DNA of 64,000 nt from Endomychus coccineus (Eukaryota; Arthropoda; Insecta; Coleoptera; Endomychidae). The notes beneath the pieces were generated by a model. That model was not told where the DNA came from, searched no databases, and worked only from the letters and a program-made list of their open reading frames with translations. Both the position numbers and the translations under genes were made by a program. The first letter of the stretch is position 1; the number at the start of each line of letters is the position of its first letter. Below are positions 57,126 through 64,000 of this stretch, piece after piece. Location: positions 80,719,978 to 80,783,977 of the forward strand of contig OY294068.1 in the NCBI GenBank assembly GCA_958510875.1, read 5' to 3'.

Positions 57126-58612
57126 ATTTTGAGTAAATATAGGTATACCTACCTATCAATTCAACAGGAAAATACAATATGAATTCATCTTTGGTTATTT
57201 CAGTAGAACATTAGGTAGGTAAATATACACCACCCCAAATACCTACCTACATATTTTTACATTGACGATGACGATTCAGGAATACTATGCTTCAATTTAT
57301 TTATTTGTTAATCTTAGCTAAAAACTAACACATATTGAGATGAAAACTTGTGTTTTCGAGGGTAACTTTTCGATTTCGTCTTGAAATCTGTGAACTTCCC
57401 GAAATGTAGATGATACACATCTTCAACATTAACGATGTCTGGCCAAAGGTTTTAGGCGCATTATGTCTCCAATGTTCATGGGGTTTTCAGAAACATTACA
57501 GTATTGCCATCATGCCAGTAAGGAGCCTCGTATATAAGGAGCCATAAATGCCATAATAATGGCCGAAAGGAACCAAACGATTGTTTTTAAATTTGCTGAT
57601 CTTTTTATTAGTTTTGATTTCAGTAGCCATCGCAGCTCTGAAGTGTTTGGTGCAAGAGACCTTGCCTAAGTTTTATAATAGTGTACACTAAAATAAAAAA
57701 AAACCGTTGTAAGTACTTCCCTGTTGCACTAGGAAACCGGGATAATTCTCAAACAAAAAAAAGTATATTATCATACCTCACTTGTTCTATTGAACGAATC
57801 GGAGGCGTAACTATCAGTGTGCAGTGGAGTGCGGAGTATTCGGGCATCCCCACTGACCTTATATTATAAAATGGATAGCTTATGAGTGTAGTCTAATATG
57901 TTCGAATTTTTGAAACAAATTGAACAAATCAATATGGTCGAGGATAGCCCGTTGGCCCTAATTAGTGCTATGCTCTTTGCATCTTGAAGGTGACAACTGA
58001 GAACCAATGGACATTTTGGCATCGTCAATGTATTCTGTTTATTATTAATCTTACCGTCTCGTTTCGTGTTTATTTGGATTTTTGTGTGATGTTGAATTCG
58101 TGAATGAAATGGGTTTACGTAATATTTTCATGTACTAATAGAGGGCGGAACAGAAAAAGATGTCAACTTTTCTGAAACAACATTCCAATTACTTTCTGCT
58201 AGTAAACTTCCTATTCCTGGTAGGTACAAGCATAATAATATTTCAAGTTCTAGCTCAAGAATGAACATTACCTACTCCAGCTCTTACCTCTACAGAAGAT
58301 ACTCAATAAGATATTATAAACTTAATGAAAAGTCCTTATTTCCAAACAAAAAAAATCAAATTACAAAGAAACAGTAATTGAGCCTTAATTCAGAAAGTTT
58401 GTGTGAGACATATGGTCATTATATAGGTACCAAAAATATATCGAATACAGGAATTTTGGAGTTTTCTTTTCTTTTGGCATAATCTCGGTCTTTGCTAGGA
58501 TCATAGACACAAGAACAATAATCACACTGCAAAAGTACTACACTATCACCCAGATTTTTTGTATTCATATTTAGTACAGCTTTATGTGGATATTTAATAA
58601 TATCAAGTCATA
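57126..58612. other. Unannotated stretch
   Basis: May include decayed 5' DNA of the pogo element. No other gene supported. Confidence 0.4.
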
Positions 58613-58613
58613 T

Positions 58614-58648
58614 CAGTGGCGACTCGTCGGGAAGGCGGGGTAGGCCTT
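58614..58648 (+). mobile_element. Orphan hAT-like terminus
   Basis: CAGTGGCGACTCGTCGGGAA starts at about 58616, closely resembling the CAGTGGCGGCTCGTGAA ends of the hAT copies in this window. It is cut off within about 35 bp by the CACTG-ended element at 58651, and no matching right end was found. Confidence 0.5.
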
Positions 58649-60984
58649 TACACTGTAAAAAATGGGTGTAATTTTAATGGTGTAAATTGGTAAAATTACT
58701 ACGATGTACTGGCAACTATTACCTCATTTTTGAGATAAAGCTTGAAGTACCTAAAAGTTGGAGAACATTTACCAGGTAAATTTGATTGTGGTGTATTTTT
58801 ACGTTACAGAATAGAAAATTACCTCTGCATGAATAATTTTACCCTAGATTTGACTGGAAATTTATCATTATCGTGGTAAATTTGATACCATTTGGATAAA
58901 TTTACCCACTAATAGTGAAAATTTATTCATTTGGATAAATTTTCCCTCTAATAGTGAAAATTTGTTCAAATGGGTGATAGGATCGTACAGTTTGACATCG
59001 TATTATGAACCGGTTACATGGATGATTGATCAACTAATAGGAAGCTGACTTCAAGAAAATTGTTGGGGTTGGGTTGGTATGTTAAAGGCAGAGGGTTCCG
59101 TCAGCTAATCAAGTATCCGATAACACACATGCAGACTTTGAAAAATAATTGTCATGATGATTAAAAATTACAAAGAATTTTTTTGTGCAAATTAGTAAAC
59201 ATACAGCGATAGTTAACATCTTACGTTTTTGAGGTTGGAATATTTAATTATAAATGAGAAATATTTTGTTATACACTTTATTACACAACACAGCCGCTAT
59301 TCTATTATCTATATGTCTATTTATTAAATAGAAAAACTAAGCCGTTGTAGTATTAAATTAATAAAATTTCTTTAATATGCATATAAAATACTACCAAAAA
59401 TATAGTATGATATGAATGAAAACTCTGAATCTTCGGTTAACAAAATAATATCAATTCAAATTTCCCTCCATCGGTTCTGCGCTCTAATCTGATTGAGGTA
59501 CAGACATCGACAGATGGTGTCTTCTCTGTGTTGCGTATACGTAAAGATATTGATATCCCTCTCTATTACACGCTACTAATGATCTCGAGCGAGAGAGTAC
59601 AGCTATCGTAGGCGTTTTGCATAGTCGAATTTCCCAGATTGCATTGCAGTTTGCACTTACTGTCGTGTTGCATATGAGCTTCTGTTTCTAATTCAGTAAG
59701 GATCATTTTCATTTTAAAACTTTTAAATGAAATACATTTATTAAACAGTAGATTGTTTCGTTATTGTGAGAACCGGAATACTTGTTTTCTTGGGCCCCTT
59801 TTGAAAGGTAGGTTGATGGGTTTCTTTGCTGTTTTTGTACCTATATTCGCCTTTTATGTCTATAGATTTCCAAGATAGGTACACATAACCTGTACGCCAG
59901 CAGAACTTATTACATTAAAAATAGGTTATTCCTGTTAAATATGCAGACATGGATTTCCTACATTAAGGCAATATAATTGTCAATTTTATCACAGACAGGT
60001 GTACGGTGTAAGATTTATTTGTACCCGAAAAGTGAGTATTTTGTATGTTTTTATCTTTTAAATATACTACATTTTAATTTCAGGTGAATTTTGTCTTAAC
60101 AATTTTTATAAACTTTTGTAATCCTGAATATAAGTAAAACAAAAATTCTCGTTTCATTTTGTTTAGGTTATTGTATTCAGGTAATGGTTCACAATAGAAT
60201 GTTAGAAAAAGGGCTAACATGAACTGGTTAATTCATCTTCCTGCTTGACGATGATACAACAGAATTTTGATCAAAAGTTGGAATAGTGCGTAGGTAAAGT
60301 TTATTTTTAAATGAATATTTCAGGGCCAAATCATCTAAGTATTTCGTTTACAAACAAAATTACAATTTGGTGTAAATGTATCTGTAAAATTAACAACAGT
60401 AATTTTATCTATACAAATTTACATCAAACTGTAATTTCATCTATACAAATTAACATCAAAGTGTAATTTTATCTATACAAATTTACATCAGAGTGTAATT
60501 TTATGTATACAAATTTACATTAGAGTGTAATTTTATCTGTACAAATTTACATTAGAGTGTAATTTTATGTATACAAATTTACATTAGAGTGTAATTTTAT
60601 CTGTACAAATTTACATTAGAGTGTAATTTTATCTCTACAAATTTACATTAGAGTGTAATTTTATCTCTACAAATTTACATTAGAGTGTAATTTTATCTCT
60701 ACAAATTTACATTAGAGTGTAATTTTATCTCTACAAATTTACATTAGAGTGTAATTTTATCTCTACAAATTTACACCAATGTGTAATTTTAGGGGGTAAA
60801 ATTACACCAACGTGTTTTTTTCTCTGTAAAATTTACACCGCCAAGGATTGTTACCCGAGCAATGAGTAATTTTCCCTTTTTGGTTAAAAATACCCTTACG
60901 CGTTAAATTTACTCCGTGGAATGGTGGCCGCCCAGTGGCCACCATTTCTTAGGGGAATTTTACCCAAATATTTTTTACAGTGTA
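58649..60984. mobile_element. CACTG-ended transposon (CMC/CACTA-like?) with internal minisatellite
   Basis: Ends CACTGTAAAAAATGGGTGTA (58651) and (complement) TTTTTTACAGTG (to 60982) with TA on both sides (58649-58650, 60983-60984), or CCTT just outside if TA is counted in the repeat. Sub-terminal DNA on both sides is rich in GTGTAATTTTA and GGTAAATTT phrases. CACTG ends with a 2-bp duplication suit the CMC (CACTA/EnSpm) superfamily, but other assignments are possible. No transposase ORF is visible in 2.33 kb, so it is non-autonomous. Confidence 0.7.
60413..60796. repeat. Minisatellite, 32 bp x 12 units
   Basis: Twelve exact-length 32-bp units from 60413 to 60796, consensus ACAAATTTACATTAGAGTGT then AATTTTATCTCT. 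Early units vary (CATCAAACTG, TATGTAT); the last five are nearly identical, showing recent expansion. The unit contains GTGTAATTTTA, which also forms the sub-terminal repeat of the surrounding transposon. Confidence 0.95.
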
Positions 60985-60998
60985 CCTTTAAATATTCT

Positions 60999-61134
60999 CC
61001 AGAACAAGTATAATACATAAAAATACATTTCATAATAATTAATATCAATTCAATATATTTTAGTTTCCAGAACAAGTATAATACATAAAAATACATTTCA
61101 TAATAATTAATATCAATTCAATATATTTTAGTTT
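60999..61134. repeat. Perfect tandem duplication, 68 bp x 2
   Basis: Units 60999-61066 and 61067-61134 begin CCAGAACAAGTATAATACAT and appear identical, implying a recent duplication just outside the CACTG-ended transposon. Confidence 0.9.
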
Positions 61135-61486
61135 TGTCTTCTATATTATATACCGCTTGCGCAAAGATTATTGTTACAAACAGAATGAAATAACGTTTCT
61201 TACCGCTGGCGCAAAATCTTGCAACCTTGATGCTATAGAAATACGAATAAATGGGATCATGACTCAAATTATTTTCCAGGAGTAAACTGTTACTTTTTCC
61301 TGTCCTTTGAACATATTCAGGGACCTAATGACCTAAGTATTTATTCTACTGAACTGAGAGTCGAAAAATAGAAGTATATTAAAGTTAGTTGGACATTATA
61401 TCTACTACAAAATTAACGCAATGTGTGGTTACCTACTTATATACAACTTCCAGAAAACGATGTAGGTTGTTTGACAAATAATTGTG
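61135..61486. other. Unannotated stretch
   Basis: Nothing supported. Confidence 0.4.
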
Positions 61487-62422
61487 GATAGGGAGCAGAT
61501 TCGACGACAATATATGTCCATTTATTAATAAAAATTCTCACTTTAAGTCATGGTTAACTTGCCTAGATATTTGTTCAATCCCCAACCCCCCATTTTTCTA
61601 AGTAATATCATTTACTGGTATACTCATTTAGAAAAGCCTATAGTAAAAAGCTTCAATTGAGCGCGAAACTAGCTGCCATTGTGTATACAATCATTCTGGT
61701 CTTGAATGAACAGATGGTCAACTTTCTTCCCATCTTCTCAACAAGCAGCGAAACTTCTCGAGATTATTTTCTCGATATTATACTTTTCGATTTCAATTAG
61801 CAAAAGTTTACAGTAGATGGATATACATAGGAAGCTACCTAATGGATAAATATAGAAAAATAAAATAGATTTTCTATTCTTCTGAGATATTTTGGAGAAA
61901 CCGCACAGAACAAATGTCCTGGTGTTGATGATTAATCCGTTGTTGAATACTCCATTGTAAAGATCAATAATTGCAAACGTATAGCTATTAATACGATATA
62001 GAATACTCATGTCAGCTATTATAAAGATGGCACGGTTGCGTTTGCTGCGATATTACAGCCGAATTTACAGCAGGAAGGTGCGGCGATTCAAAGGCGCATA
62101 TAACAAGCGACGGCTCATTTCATTCGCTAATGATGTAGACTGAGCGTCTCGTCTCGCTCTTGAAGCAAACATACATCAAATTGATGACATTTTTATAGGG
62201 AACCAGACCAGAATGATTGTACACAGTAGCAGTTAGTTTAGCACTCAATGACGCTTTTTACTAGTACAGCCTTTTGTAAATCAGTATACCAGTAAATGAA
62301 ATTACTTAGAAAAGTGGGGAGTTGGGGACTGAACTATATATCTATGCAATTTCGCCATAGCTTATAAGTAATTACGTTCTTTTATGAACGGATATAGATT
62401 GTCGTCGACTCTGCGCCCTATC
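61487..62422. mobile_element. 936-bp foldback element
   Basis: The outer ends GATAGGGAGCAGATTCGACG (61487) and GATAGGGCGCAGAGTCGACG (complement of the right end at 62422) open inverted arms of about 220 bp. Arm matches include AGTAATATCATTTACTGGTA/TACCAGTAAATGAAATTACT and AATCATTCTGGTC. The interior (61710-62190) has a minus-strand frame without recognised domains. No target duplication was legible. Confidence 0.7.
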
Positions 62423-62948
62423 AATATCCTCTATAAAACAAGGCCTGCCGACTCGATCGTGACGTCACAAGCCAGAGGCTATGTTACAGCTGGTAAGTTA
62501 CGGCACAATGCAGCTAGTTTTAGGACATAGATAAAGAATTCCTGTTCAAAGGGGGTTAACCAACGTGAACTGATTCCTTAGTTGCACCCAGTGGCGTAGC
62601 TTCAAATTTGAGGCCCCGCAAATAAATGAAACTGGGCACCGTAAAAAAAAACTTTTCGTGATTAAACATTTATTGAACAAAAAAAAAACGTGTGGCACTC
62701 GGGGACTACCGCGGTAAAGCTATTGAATATCATTTTTTATCAACTTATGCAATTATAATTATTTATTTATTTTTATTTATGCAGAATTTTTTTCCTTCGA
62801 TATTAATTCAAGTTTTTTCTTTGATATTAATTCAAGTTACACTTTTTGAGCGTGGTGACCGATAAGAAAACACATTTTTTTCTTTTATTGAATAAGTGAG
62901 AAGTTAATATCGTTTAAAATATTTTCATTATCTTACAATACATGTAGG
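62423..62948. other. Unannotated; possible orphan transposon end
   Basis: CAGTGGCGTAGCTTC at about 62590 looks like the terminus of another hAT-type element (CAGTGGCGTAGC), but no second end is visible. Confidence 0.4.
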
Positions 62949-63494
62949 TTATTCAGGAATTTTTATTATTGAAACTATAGGTTTATGGTAACTGAAATAA
63001 GAAACATAAGTTTGAGACTTGATATCCTCTAAATATCTGGAAAATACCTCGTCAATGGTGGTTCCATATTTTGTTGTGGATTCTTGTGGATCATTATTCA
63101 TTTTCAAATTCATTTTTCCGAAAGAAAAGTTGTCAACCTCTCTGATTTTTTATCAGCGAAGTTGATGTTGAAATCGCCAGCCAAGATAAGTGGAAATTTA
63201 TTACCATTTGTACCAAGTATTTTCGACCCTTCTTCAGTGTACTCCAGTAAAGTGTGATGAATAAAATGCTCTACCTCGTCCAATTTTGGATTCGGAGAAA
63301 TGTAAATTGCTACCATGACTATGTGTAGGCCATTTCTAAGTTTGCATAAGCACGCACAAATATCTCTAACAAATGAGCGCCTAACATTAACATCGCTAAC
63401 GTGTGCAATATTCGTTTCAATATTCGGAGTCATAATATTAGTAACATTATTATTTTTTTGGTAAATAGCTACCCCACCTTTTGGAACAGTATCT
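62949..63494 (-). pseudogene. Endonuclease/exonuclease/phosphatase domain, Helentron-type, broken
   Basis: On the minus strand from about 63494: PKGGVAIYQKNNNVTNI, then the open frame 63433-63110 with LRNGLHIVMVAIYISPNPKL, HHTLLEYTEEGSKILGTNGN and FPLILAGDFNINFADKKSER. In another frame follow NLKMNNDPQESTTKYGTTID and SQTYVSYFSYHKPIVS, ending near 62949. VAIYISPN, GDFNIN and SYHKP are the conserved loops of the AP-endonuclease-like (EEP) fold. Proteins of this exact type are carried by Helentron-like rolling-circle elements, and also resemble non-LTR endonucleases. A frameshift near 63115 inactivates it. No helicase is adjacent in the window. Confidence 0.82.
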
Positions 63495-64000
63495 ACAACA
63501 GTATATATATATATATATACCTACATGTATACTTACGGGGCGCACATGCGGTGAGTGTGGCATTATAAAGATATGATAGATACCTATATACTTTCTCACA
63601 AACAGCTGCTTACGTATTCGTCTGATTTCGGAGCAGCTCGTCTCGATCCGTGCGAGCTTTGTACAATCGTACCATATACATTCACGTTAAGCGAACGCTC
63701 GGCCGGGCTACATGGTAGGCGGAGTGGGGGGTGTTAGGTTTTATTTCCGTTACGGAATTTCTTGATTCGGTCGCCGCGCTCAAAGCCCGCGATAAAAGCT
63801 ATGCAATAGCTTAAAAAAACAAAAAAATCTCAAACTTCTTAGCACTTATAATTTTTTTATAGGGTATATGGCTGTAAGGCCGATCAACCAAATGCCAAAT
63901 CAATAAAAATGTACATCATAAAAAAACTGTGATACTGAACGAAATAACAAAACAGTAGGAACCAAATGCATATAATATGAAATTACATATATTGCATATG
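63495..64000. other. Unannotated; GC-richer patch and TA microsatellite
   Basis: A (TA)n tract lies at 63500-63520. From 63620 to 63800 the DNA is unusually GC-rich for the window (CGCGCTCAAAGCCCGCGATA). It might be upstream DNA of the Helentron relic, but this is not shown. Confidence 0.4.

Noticed and set aside
60413..60796. CRISPR-like array
   Set aside because: Units are contiguous 32-bp tandem repeats without unique spacers, in an animal-type genome and inside a transposon.

Overview
The window looks like a gene-poor, AT-rich stretch of nuclear DNA from an arthropod, most likely an insect. The evidence is the set of animal-type mobile elements: hAT, mariner, pogo/Tigger, Penelope-like, RNase H-bearing non-LTR, Gypsy, Helentron-like and foldback elements. 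There is also a tRNA-derived SINE, frequent GTAGGTACCTA-type short motifs and intron-like splice signals. There are no operons, rRNA genes or bacterial signals. The insect order cannot be fixed from the sequence alone. A 200-base assembly gap of N lies at 26501-26700.

Layout. From 0 to 16 kb: a possible transposase remnant, a foldback element (1.87-2.86 kb), a 142-bp tandem repeat with a scrambled Penelope endonuclease piece (3.3-3.9 kb), a long-TIR element with TA target sites (5.7-7.1 kb), a 5'-truncated non-LTR retrotransposon with RNase H and a CCHC finger (8.56-10.6 kb), a Penelope-derived inverted repeat (12.0-12.95 kb), a 150-bp tandem repeat (13.2-13.86 kb) and a small inverted-repeat element between direct repeats (14.0-14.8 kb). 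From 16 to 29 kb: a second non-LTR type, a mariner relic, a palindrome with two hammerhead-ribozyme-like motifs (20.33-20.69 kb), a Penelope reverse transcriptase (22.5-23.15 kb), a SINE (24.33 kb), a 387-bp MITE, a third non-LTR type beside the gap, and half of a foldback element. From 29 to 46 kb: a Helentron helicase piece, a pogo transposase relic, a foldback element with 144-bp arm units (31.4-33.5 kb), an IS630/Tc1-like DDE transposase relic (34.9-35.9 kb), an 8-bp-TSD MITE (37.9 kb), and a second DDE relic split by a hAT insertion (42-44.3 kb). From 46 to 64 kb: a second hAT copy, a non-LTR copy split by a third hAT copy (50.1-53.35 kb), a Gypsy pol relic, a second pogo relic, a CACTG-ended element with a 32-bp minisatellite (58.65-60.98 kb), a foldback element, and a Helentron-type endonuclease piece.

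No complete host gene is visible. Four short open stretches have plausible splice acceptors (8360-8532, 11234-11419, 34081-34201, 45151-45441). They may be exons of host genes with long introns, but none matches a family I recognise. Nearly every transposon coding region is frameshifted or stopped, so the window reads as a nested graveyard of elements. Some insertions (hAT copies with intact 8-bp target duplications) appear relatively young. The most interesting signal is the association of Penelope-type inverted repeats with hammerhead-like folds at 20.3-20.7 kb and, in a decayed form, at 12.0-12.95 kb.
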